NCBI RefSeq assembly: GCF_019703515.2
Contig: NC_059374.1
Location: 21,136,595-21,200,594 of the forward strand
Origin: Myxocyprinus asiaticus
Taxonomy: Eukaryota; Chordata; Actinopteri; Cypriniformes; Catostomidae
Length of the DNA stretch: 64,000 nucleotides
Direction: 5' to 3'
In this document: in pieces, positions 54,510 through 64,000 of the stretch
Position numbering within the stretch: the first letter of the stretch is position 1
Layout: every line of letters begins with the position of its first letter
Translations under genes and position numbers: made by a program
The notes under the pieces: model-generated
What the model was told of the DNA's origin: nothing
The model's input: the letters and a program-made list of their open reading frames with translations, nothing else
Databases searched by the model: none

Positions 54510-55815
54510 AGAAAGAGTTCACTAATTTCTTCGTACATCTTTTAAATACATAAACAAAAAATGATCTGTAACACAGAAATGATTCAGTAAAACTTCGGTA
54601 AATTCAAATGTGACTGAATTGCATTCATATTTCAAACCATTCTTAGCTAATCCCTGGACAAACTGCCTACATGATATATGTATATATACATAAAAGCACC
54701 GATCAACAGTGCTCAAACTTTCACCCAGTCAATGCGTCTTATATTTTACACTACAAATTTACAGTGATATCAATAACCCTGTTCACGACCAAAATCTAGA
54801 GGTGCAGCCAGCTCCCGGCCAGCATTCCTGGGCTTTAGAGAGCAGGGAGTCTGAAACATGAGGGCAACTCTTAACATTCAGATCAGGGGCAGCCATATCT
54901 AACGGTCTGTGTGAAAATGATGGCATGCCATGCATAATGCAGAACAAATCCCTTCCCAAGTGTAGCACTTCACAGTCACAGAGGAAGTGCTTTTTTACAC
55001 CAACAAATATCTTATTGCAAAACCCCTAAGCACAGTATGGACTAAATAGAATAACAAACCATTCACTAATGATCACCCTCCCAATAGCACTGGGCTGCAA
55101 ATGTTTCATCTATGGGAAGTTGTTCTAGACATAAAATTTAAGAGAATAGTTAGTGCTCTATCATTTAGCTTACAGGTGTATTTTTCACATAATATCTACT
55201 TAAAAAATGTAACCTTCATTATACAATCCAACACCCATGAATAATGTTGAATTATTTATAGTTTTTCTCCCAATGTACCTCATAAACTCTCCTGTTTCAT
55301 TGTTTTAGGCATTAATCATAAATAAATACAAACAACACGCAAGAATTGTCTACTGGTGAATACAATTAAAGTCATAACTAAAAGATAAAATGTAAAACAA
55401 AGTCACTGTTACTATTTTATAACATACTATTTCAGATGCTGAGTTATAGTCTGATTTAGGTCAACTTTTGCCACATTACCTCTCGTTAAATGCTCCCGGC
55501 TGAAGAGAAAACAAAAATGCTAGCAGGAAAATCAAACTATAGCTTTTCAAAACACAAAATATCAAAGTCTCTCAATGCTCTTACCTATCTTAACAAATTA
55601 TAAAATGTATGAGGAATCCCTTTGTGGGTTGAACAGCAGCATCACTTGACATCTTAAACAAATTACGAAATGATTGCAGTATGCTCCCAGTCTTTCAACA
55701 CACTTGGTTTACATCTCTGACGTTGAGTAAGTTGTGGGATTGGTCCTCTGGAGAGCATCCCAGCACAGAGGACAGAGCTTAATGGTTTGACATCATTGAG
55801 CAACTTCATTTTGTG

Positions 55816-55830
55816 TTACATAAACTGCAT
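55816..55830 (-). CDS. picalm: picalm canonical-type terminal exon ending MQFM
   Basis: After a pyrimidine-rich acceptor (ttttttccag) comes MQFM and a TAA stop, in phase 0 with the exon ending SSAQ at 60662. This gives SAQMQFM, nearly the human C-terminus AQIQFM. A 1.3-kb 3' UTR follows. Only 15 nt are coding, so it rests on splice context and family knowledge. Confidence 0.78.
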   Translation of the reverse strand: MQFM

Positions 55831-58800
55831 CTGGAAAAAAATATAGCAATTAAAAGTACAATTAAAAAAGAAAACTTCCCCTTAGTGCAATAAACAATAA
55901 TGTTGATGTGAAACAACGTTTGCAACCCATTTTACTAGGAATGTCCTGATACAAATTTTTTGAGAGCTAAAATGAGTAACGATGAGTACTTTTCTTTCAG
56001 TACTCGGCGATACTGAGTCCAATCCCTTTTTTTTTTGTTTGTTTTTTTTTTTTGTTTTGTTTTTTTTTTAATTCCATATAAACAGTTTATTAAAATGTTA
56101 TCATCAAAAAGGTGTTTAAATAAATGAATTCATTAAAACTTTAATCAAATTAAAGTATAACAATTAATTTTCAACATGATTTCTATCAAATGAAGTGATT
56201 TTAAACAGAACCTCACAGCACAATCCAAAATACAACATTTGAGGTATTTTTTGTCTAATAAAGTCACAGATTACTAAAATTACTATTGATTATGACTATT
56301 TATTATTATTATTATTACAGTGAATATACACACAGTAACTATACAGTAGAGATCTATTTCTATCATACTTTTTCTCCTTTAAATTGAGCTTTTATTTTGG
56401 CGGAGCTTTTATTTTGAAGTGTTTCTGTGTTGTTATGACCAAGGAGCTCTGACGTTATGACAGTAGCTTGCCACTCTGGAAAAGACGGTCACTACGTTTT
56501 AAAGTGGTAATTAAATAAATATGTAGTCTGTATGTGCCTCGTGCTACAAAGTGAATTAGCACTCCGCTCGCTGTCATCTGCTACAAACAGAGCGCGTGAT
56601 GCTCATGATGGTGTTTTCCGTGTATGAGCCAAGGATCTCTAAATGTATGAGCAATTTGTGTCTTTATGTCAGCACAACACCAGCTCCACACATTCACAAG
56701 CACTCACATTTAAAGCACTGCAGATGCTAACTATTTTTTAACTCATTAAATTGCAGCTTTTGCTGTTAAATAATCTCACTAGGACACAACGTGATTTTAA
56801 TTTACGCGCTTAATGTCATTCATACGACATTCGTACGTCAGATGGTATCGGTTCTTGGTATCGGAGCATTTTTACGAGCATGAGTACAAGTACATGGGCG
56901 TGGTATCAGATCCGATTCCGATGCCAGTATCAGTATGGGGACATCCCTACATTTTACATAAATAATGTGAAGTATGTTTGAGTGAAACTGAACAAGAAAA
57001 AAATGAGAGGGCTTGGTGATGTCAAATGAAAATAAAGTTGTGTCATTGGTGAAATAAGTTATCACATTTTGACTGAAGATTACAATTATGAACTTTTTTC
57101 TTTGAAATCATGGCCACTGGTGAATTAAAAAGACCCAAAAAAGTGTATCTAGAATGTAAAAAGAATCCAATTTGATTTCATGTTGACTTTAATAGGATAA
57201 TCTGTAACAAAAAATATTATTTTACATAAATAACAGGCAGGGTTCCACACCTTTTGGTCAATTAATTTCCATGAATTTTCCAGTCAATTAAAAAAAATAA
57301 TTTAATAGAGTTTGCACTTACAAGCTAGAAAAATGTAACTACTTTAGGAATTTCCACTATGTTTTTTTCCAGGCTTCAAAAACTGGAAATTTTTTAAAAC
57401 TCTTGCATATTTCCAGGTTTTCAATGACCTTTTGTATTTGGGTCCATGAGTGACACGCAATAATTGATAAATCAGTAAATCCGTTGAGAAACTGATAAAT
57501 CAATTGAGCAATCTATTATAAACGTCATTTGATAAATCAATATATCAACTGAGCAATCAATTATATACATGTGGATAAATAGATAAAAAGAATCAACAAT
57601 TCGATAATCAAAAAAAAAAAAATTTATTTAAAAAACAGATACATAAACAAATTTAAAATGCAATATTCAGTTCAACCATTTATAATATACAATTTGTGAT
57701 GCAATAGATTTTTTTTTTTTTATTATTATTAATATTTGATTACAGAGTGATTAATAATTGTATTTTTAATTTGCCCACTGCTTTTACCTATTATCTATTG
57801 CCCTTTTATCGATTTCCCGCTGAGACGGGAGGAACGGAGCCTAATTTGCTGTCATCACTCATTGCCCAGATGTTACAGAAGCTGTGATTCGTCAGTGCTC
57901 GTTTCATGCAGTTTTCACGTTAAGTTTTAAGCCGTCGAAGATGTGGTTTGTCTCGACTTCTAAGAGAAGCAGCCAACCAACTGGAGAGTCGTGATTCTAT
58001 GCTCTCCGTCTCCTGCAGATCTGTACCGGAAAAACACGCAGCACAAAATCCTGTAGATGGTAAGTTACTGGTGCCCGAATTGCGGACCTGTTTAACTCAT
58101 GGCTTAAAGCAAAAGATATCGTGAGCGTGGATGCATGCCATGGTGCGAATTATGGGTTGTCACGGGGGGGTAACCTGCGACCCCCTGGAAAGAAGATCGA
58201 GAAAGACCTGGCTGCAGCCCACAGAATGAGGCGGGGATGCATATGGGGCGGAACTACATGTGTTGCTCCACCCACAACCTACTCTCATTGGCTCATTCAT
58301 CTTTCATAGACATACAAGATAGGAGATGTTGTCATCGTTGCCAGTGTTATCATTGTTTAAGAGAAATTTAATAGTTTAGCCAAACAATTTGATTATAGTG
58401 CTTAATTGTATGTGATATTCAATCCTAAGTTCCATGGATTTTATCCTATGTTAAAAGTGAGGAACAAATCGGGATTTAAAGGCTGAAACTGATGTGAAAA
58501 TGTTCTTAAAGAAATGCTAACTGAGAAGCATGTATGAAGCATATGTTATTTGTGCTCATGCACCATCAGGACCATGTTAAAAGTAGATTATATGTGCCTT
58601 ATTTTCTGCTGTAACATAGAATATGAGCGAAAGCACCACAACTATCTCAAGAATGGAATAACAGTTTTCATTAATTCATCAGCCTTTTGTTTACTATTGT
58701 TGAGGGCATAAATTAAAATGACTAAATCCTAAAATGCAGCGTAATAGATCGAGCAGATAAGGATGGCATTCATAAAGCAAACTTAGTCAATGAATGAATC

Positions 58801-61800
58801 TATTATTAATTATGCAATAGAGCTGTTATGGCAGAAACTGGGAGAGTAAAAGTGCATGCCAACTGCATACAAGCACATGCCTTATGAATGAATGAACGAA
58901 TAACATGTGTATTTGTATTCTGTCCCCCAATATTTGAAAACACATTTATATTAAGAATCATTACGTCTTTAAAACATTTTTGAGAATTTGAGTGTAATTT
59001 ACAGTTAATTTACAGAAGATGGTGCTGTTTGTTTTCATAACCCATATGTCGGGTGCATTTGCATCAGAACTAATAACAACACAATAACAATTGTGTGTGT
59101 GTGTGTGTCATATATATTAAAATGTTTATATTACAACAATTCTAATACACTTTTTTTCATTTTCACTGTATGGTGATAAAAAAAACATTTTATTGTTAAT
59201 TTAACTCATTTATCTAACCATGCATTATAATGAAGGCTTTGTGAAATTGCAACTTTTTGAATTACAGATTTGAATGACAGCAGACACATCAACACTTTTT
59301 TCATCATTCCACGTGACTCAGTCCTGCTAAATTTGTTTGAAAAGACAAGTGAGGAACAACACAAAGTCATATCATTTGCGAGATATAGCACTGAAATCGA
59401 AATTATCTTGCTTAATAATTTTAACACTGACTACGACCGCATTAATATTAGAGTTGAATCTTCGCCATGGTAGGGTTTAGTCAACAAGACTAAAACAACA
59501 ACATGCTGCATGCTCAGTCTGACTCCTACTTCATTTTTTTTTCAAAGAACTGAGGTATACAATTTCATATCACTTACGAGCCACAGTACTAAAATCAAAA
59601 TTATCAGGATGAACTAATTTAAAACACATTTCCTATCATGTACACCTATAAAAGTTGACCGAGCAAATGGGAGCAAGTTATGGGCGGAGCGACACGAGTA
59701 GCCCCGCCCCATGTGTTGCCCCACCCCACCCCGTTCTGCAAGCTGCAGCCAGGGATACTTGAAGAAGATCTGATCCCTCTGCCTCTCTCTCTTTCTCGCT
59801 GTTCCCCCGCCTCAACATGCGCCTCATTTTTAATTTGTTTATGTATCTGTGATTTTATTAATTGGTTATTTTTTTGATTATCAAATTGTTGATTCTTTTT
59901 ATCTATTTATCCACATGCATATAATTGATTTCTCAAATGATTTATTGATTTCATTTCAATATTTAGATTTATTTATCAACTGATTATTGCACGTCACATA
60001 TGGGCCCCCATACATTTTAACCCTAAAAAATTGATTTTCCCTTTAATTGCTTTTGGTTTCCTCATGCTTTCCCATTTTTGACATTTAAATCATTTTCAGG
60101 TAAAGCCTGAAACACCAACCAGTCAATAAGGACACTAACTATTATATCTTTTACTAACCATTCACTAACTGCACTAAAAATAACAGAACATACAAACTTT
60201 ATTTATGGTCTACATCTAGCAAGAACCAAAGGATGATACTGAAAGTACACATGTCATGCAAATGCATGCAAGCCCATCCACGAGCACAAAGGCATGCGGT
60301 ACCTAGACAAAAGACGAAGCTCTACAAGAAATCCTTGAGGGAGAGCTGTGCAAAGGGGTCTTGTCCTGGGGCTCTGAGAGGACTCTGACTGGAGGGGCTA
60401 GAGGCAGCGGAGGGCTAATGCAGAGAGAACGAGACAGAGAGAGAAAGGAAAGAGCTTGGAGTGACAGGGGAAAGCACACATGGAGAAGAGGAATGATCTG
60501 CAGTCTGGGAGGGAGTCCTCTGTCACATGGCCCATTAGAACGCAATGGACAATGATTACGGAAGAGTGTTAATAGAAACAACATTCATCACAAGACGTAA
60601 CAACGTAACGTACATTAACGGTTGGTGAGACCGTAAAGATTACACACTCATTGGATTGTACCTGTGCACTGGACACTGATCCAAAGGGGTTTGATGGCCT
60701 CATAACTGGCTGTGTGTACATCATTGTGGGCTGGGTCACCATGGTCATGGAGGGCAACTGTGGAGGCTAAACAGATCAGAATTTGGAGTCATGAGGAGTC
60801 ATATAATTCTTGAAATAAAGCCATTCTGACTGCATATCTCACTGCAAGTACTAACCATGCCATAACCCATCATTCCTGTAGGTGTTGTGGCAGGGAAAGC
60901 CATGATAGATGGTGGCTATAAAACAAAAGATAACTAATGTGAACACCAAGTTCTTATACATTATAATTGGTCTTTCAATGTATTGTCACTGTATATAAAA
61001 GTACATTTTTACCATGGAGACAGGGTTCCATGTAGTTGATGGAGCAGTCTTGGGTTGCCAGTTCATTCCACCAGTCATTTTTTTCTCTCCTGGTTGGTTC
61101 CAATGGATATCACTGTAAACCAGATGACAGAACAAAACACCATACCAGACTATGAAAAGTGTGTTCTGTCAAAAAGGATATACTGAGTACAGACAACAGA
61201 GAAAGGGCAACATTCTTACTTTTTAGTGGTACCATTTCCAATACCCAGATCTGTAAGCAAGATAATATGTATTTTACAATGAAATATGTAAGTAATATAA
61301 TTTTACCAGAATAGCAATATATTACACCTTGATTTAAAGGGATAGTTCACCCAAAAATGAAAATTCCCTAATTATTTACTCACCCTCATGCCATCCCAGA
61401 TGTGTATGACTTTCTTTCTTCTGCTGAACATAAACAAAGATTTTTAGATATCTCAGCTGAGTAGGTCCTTTCAGTGCAAGTGAATAGTGACCAGAACTTT
61501 GTAGCTCCAAAAAAAAAAATAAGTCAGCATAAAACTAATCCATACGACTCCAGTGGTTAAATCCATATCTTCAGAAGCGATATGATAGGTGTGGGTGAGA
61601 AACAAATGTATGTTTAAGTCCTTTTTCCTATAAATCTCCACTTTCACATTCTGAAAGTGAAAGTGGAGATTTATAGCAAAAAATGATTGAAATATTGATC
61701 TGTTTCTCACCCAAAATGATTGCATCACTTCAGAAGACGTATATTAATCCACTGGAGTCGTATGGATTACTTTTACTGCAACTGTCTGTGCTTTTTGGAG

Positions 61801-63592
61801 CTTCAAAGTGATGATCACCATTCACTTGCATTGAAAGGACCTACAGAGCTGAGATATTCTTCATAAAATCTTTGTGTTCAGCAGAAGATAGAAAGTCATA
61901 CACATCTGGGATGGCATGAGGGTGAGTAAATGATGAGAGAATTTTCGTTTTGGGGTGAGCTATCCCTTTAAGTAGTTTCCTCTGAAAACAACATAAATGT
62001 ACTTCTCTAAATAATTAACACTTACTTCCTACAAGGTTGGCCAAAGAAGAATCCAGGTCGTCTGATACCAGTTTCTCTGGGTGCTGGTTGGAGGACTGAT
62101 TTACACCGGCCACAGTGGGTTTCAAAATCCCTGCTGTGATGTTCACAAGTGAGACAAGATGAGGCAAGTTTATTTATATAGCAAATTTCATAAATAATTC
62201 TGATGCAATGTGCTTTACAAAATTTTAAAATAATTTTAGGCAGAAAAATGTGTCCACAATGTGACTCAAATACACTGTTTTTCTGTCTTAGAAACAACAG
62301 ATAACACGTAAAGAATATGATTAAAATATATGTACAATTTTACCATTTAAAGATTATATGTACTTCAGTATTTCAATAAAGTTAACATTTTGTTTGATAT
62401 TAACTGAAATGCTCCATACCATCTGTATCCAGGCTATTACAGGAGGCAGCTTTAGTACCAAATACAGACTCAAAGTCAACACGCAGCTCCCCTGAGCTCT
62501 GTGGAGGAGGCATCTGTGGAGCTGCATACCCTTCAAAAGGCGCAAAACAAAAAAAGCTATTTAAACCTTCTAATAGTGTCCAACACTTCGGCTAGGACAC
62601 TGCTCTAAGGATACAAGAGTTAGAATGATGGACAATTTCAACACTTACTAAGTAACAGACCTGCCTATAAATGGACCAGTGTGCATGGTCACATGTTAAA
62701 ATTAGTGCCGGCTAAAATGTAGACAAGCACAAGGCATCCAGAACTAACTCAAGCCATTCACTTGAGCAAATGAGTACACCAAATGCAAACCCACATTTTG
62801 TGGCCCGTTTCCCAAAGCCATCAAAACTTAAGAAGTACTTGAGTGGGCAGGGAGATGAATTTATTGTAAATAAGAACTTAAATATTGATGTGCAGCTTTG
62901 GGGAAGTGCAACTTTGGGAAACGTACATAAAAAATAATGTACAGTATGTTTGTAAAATCTCTCGTGGAAAACGCTCTTAACCGCTAAGATCAATCATTAT
63001 TGGGAAACAAGGCCCTGGTCTGAATTGCAACCATGACAGATGTTCGATCATACAGATTTATAGAGGGGGTTCAGAGTCAGAACCATGGGAAACACTGATC
63101 ACAAAGAGGGACAAAGCCACACAAGGCAACCTCCAGCCACAGGCTCCCTACCTCTGAATAGGCCTGCTACAGTGGAGGGCTCAGACTGGAAGGGAGAGGG
63201 GTTTGGGAGATGCTGGACCATAGACGCTTGACCAAAAGAGTCTGACAGGCAGGCAGAGAGAAGGAGAAACAACACGGCAAGCATTACAATGTTAAACAGA
63301 CATGAAAATGCACAAAAAAGACATTTCAGATTACACAGATTAGTAAAGAGCGAAATTAGACAGCAATATTAAGACTAAACAACATCCATGTGCACAAGGC
63401 AAACAGCATCCACAGGTTAGTCATGTGCTTTCCCTATGCACTGCTTCAGTGCTCCTATGTTTCCTGAGAGAGGGGAAACATAGGTTGAATGGTTTGCCAT
63501 CATGGTACCTGAGATTAAGTGCTCTATCCGCACAGTGCGTTTGTAATTGGTTGATACAGATGAACTTGAATCAATAAAGGGATTGTACTGAT
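55816..63592 (-). CDS. picalm: phosphatidylinositol-binding clathrin assembly protein, 3' part
   Basis: PICALM/CALM binds PI(4,5)P2, clathrin and AP2 and sizes coated vesicles. The window holds the C-terminal exons only: 63592-63509, 63241-63152, 62521-62420, 62130-62026, 61250-61220, 61112-61013, 60915-60856 and 60766-60662. These are followed by one of two alternative last exons, 60414-60322 or 55830-55816. All phases agree. Diagnostic text: DFESVFGTK, KLVSDDLDSSLANLVG, LGIGNGTTKN, MTGGMNWQPK, ATTPTGMMGYGM, MYTQPVMRPSNPFG. NPF and DPF motifs should bind EH-domain and AP2 partners, and DLDSSL may contact clathrin. The first exon seen (QYNPFIDSSSSVSTNYKRTV) has no match in the human form I know. 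The N-terminal ANTH domain lies past 64000. sytl2 is its neighbour on the same strand, as in mammals. Confidence 0.94.
55936..56949. mobile_element. hAT-type MITE between the two picalm terminal exons
   Basis: Ends taggaatgtcctgatac and inverted tagggatgtccccatac, with a perfect 8-bp duplication CATTTTAC at 55928-55935 and 56950-56957. Sub-terminal tactcggcgatac and ggtatcggag motifs recur. There is no transposase, only T-rich filler. Confidence 0.87.
57239..57432. repeat. fragment with CAGGGTTCCACACCTTTTGG end
   Basis: Matches the start of a hAT-like fish repeat; a second fragment (cagggctcccacactttttg) lies at 63758-63830. It runs up to the inverted-repeat element that starts at 57433. Confidence 0.5.
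57433..60014. mobile_element. 2.6-kb element with 170-bp inverted termini (picalm intron)
   Basis: The left arm (57433-57610) and the inverted right arm (59840-60014) share, in order, tgtat..ggg..cca, gcaataat, tgataaat, ataattgat, catgtggataaatagata / catgtg-type and gattcttttt-type motifs. The inside (57780-58330) is GC-richer and carries a good splice donor at about 58060 (agatg|gtaagt). No transposase is recognised. Class unknown; a clear target duplication is not visible. Confidence 0.6.
60322..60414 (-). CDS. picalm: picalm alternative terminal exon ending KDFL
   Basis: The acceptor (ctgcattag) is followed in phase by 30 codons and a stop: PSAASSPSSQSPLRAPGQ, DPFAQLSLKDFL. The last part contains a DPF motif and the KDFL end also used by the AP180 family. 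It joins phase 0 to the exon ending at 60662. Confidence 0.85.
   Translation of the reverse strand, partial: PSAASSPSSQSPLRAPGQDPFAQLSLKDFL
61338..61967. mobile_element. TTAA-type palindromic MITE, long subtype, copy 2 (picalm intron)
   Basis: Left agggatagttcacccaaaaa after TTAA (61334-61337), right ggggtgagctatccct before TTAA (61968-61971). The arms are long and near-complementary (cagatgtgtatgactttctt near both ends). The best-preserved copy in the window. Confidence 0.9.
62150..62240 (-). repeat. retroelement tail-like fragment in a picalm intron
   Basis: aagtttatttatatagcaa followed by gcaatgtgctttacaaaatt resembles the reversed 3' end of a fish SINE/LINE. Confidence 0.4.
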
Positions 63593-63916
63593 CTATGGTG
63601 AAAAGGAAAAACAAACATATCATTAACTAATATCTTTATAGTTAAACTAGTAACCTAATCAGTGTACTAACAACTAGACTAAGGTGAAAATGGCAATTAA
63701 ATACTGTATTATGTCAGAATGATTTTTTAACATAAACTAGTTCTGAACATTTAAACAGGGCTCCCACACTTTTTGATCAATGAATTTCCATGATCTTTCC
63801 ATGACCTGTCAAGTCGTTCATGAGAACTACAAAAAAACACTACACTTTTATCATTACTAGATTACTTCCATTTGTACGTCATGTATCTTTGGAATACATA
63901 GAATTATTATACTTAA

Positions 63917-64000
63917 CGAAATAGCTCACCCAAAAATAAAAATTATGTCACAATTAACTAACCCTCTGTACCATCTGTAATTCATAAAACAGCCCCATGT
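63917..64000. mobile_element. TTAA-type MITE, left end cut by the window edge
   Basis: TTAA at 63913-63916 is followed by cgaaatagctcacccaaaaa and aattatgtcacaatt, a diverged left arm of the TTAA family. Confidence 0.6.

Noticed and set aside
58121..58309. 62-codon open frame inside the 2.6-kb inverted-repeat element
   Set aside because: Low complexity and without recognisable domain; no evidence that it is translated.
59270..59473. 67-codon open frame inside the 2.6-kb element
   Set aside because: It could be a remnant of a transposase, but no motif supports this.

Overview
The window reads as nuclear DNA of a teleost fish, most likely a cyprinid. It is AT-rich and has compact GT-AG introns, and its genes are clearly vertebrate: lim2, an intron-containing hspa8/hsc70, a ZPLD1-like zona pellucida domain gene, sytl2 and picalm. 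The space between and inside the genes is filled with transposon families common in cyprinids: Tc1/mariner, Sleeping-Beauty-like elements, hAT-type MITEs with 8-bp target duplications, and palindromic MITEs flanked by TTAA. Nothing looks prokaryotic, and there is no CRISPR array, phage or operon.

Layout. Positions 900-2560 (+) hold lim2, a lens membrane protein with four coding exons (172 aa). Positions 3640-9090 (-) hold a complete hspa8 gene: a non-coding first exon and eight coding exons giving a 646-aa Hsc70 that ends in EEVD. Its first intron holds a cluster of heat-shock elements and a TTAA-flanked foldback MITE. Positions 9300-18360 have no host gene but carry an apparently intact 1.6-kb Tc1-like transposon (11885-13469) with an open 348-aa DD34E transposase. 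Positions 18370-21710 (+) hold a secreted or surface-anchored ZP-domain gene with ten coding exons. Positions 21720-31030 are intergenic and include a decayed Sleeping-Beauty-family element that was itself hit by an 829-bp hAT MITE.

Positions 31030-52060 (-) hold sytl2 (synaptotagmin-like 2, Slp2): a 5' non-coding exon, the Rab27-binding SHD in two exons, a very large middle exon and two C2 domains. The large exon has an apparent one-base frameshift, so the assembled CDS is 5,297 nt, one short of a multiple of three. Positions 54490 to the window end (-) hold the 3' half of picalm (clathrin assembly protein). It has two alternative terminal exons, one ending KDFL and one ending MQFM. The 5' ANTH-domain part lies beyond position 64000. 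sytl2 beside picalm, both on one strand, matches the human 11q14 arrangement as I recall it; I see no CCDC83-like gene between them.

The genes do not form one pathway. Hspa8 uncoats clathrin vesicles and Picalm builds clathrin coats, while Slp2 tethers Rab27 vesicles to the plasma membrane, so three of the five act in membrane traffic. That is probably coincidence of synteny. I found no convincing new biological system. The most informative oddities are the sytl2 frameshift, the alternative picalm ends, the HSE cluster inside hspa8 intron 1, the intact Tc1 copy and several nested mobile elements.
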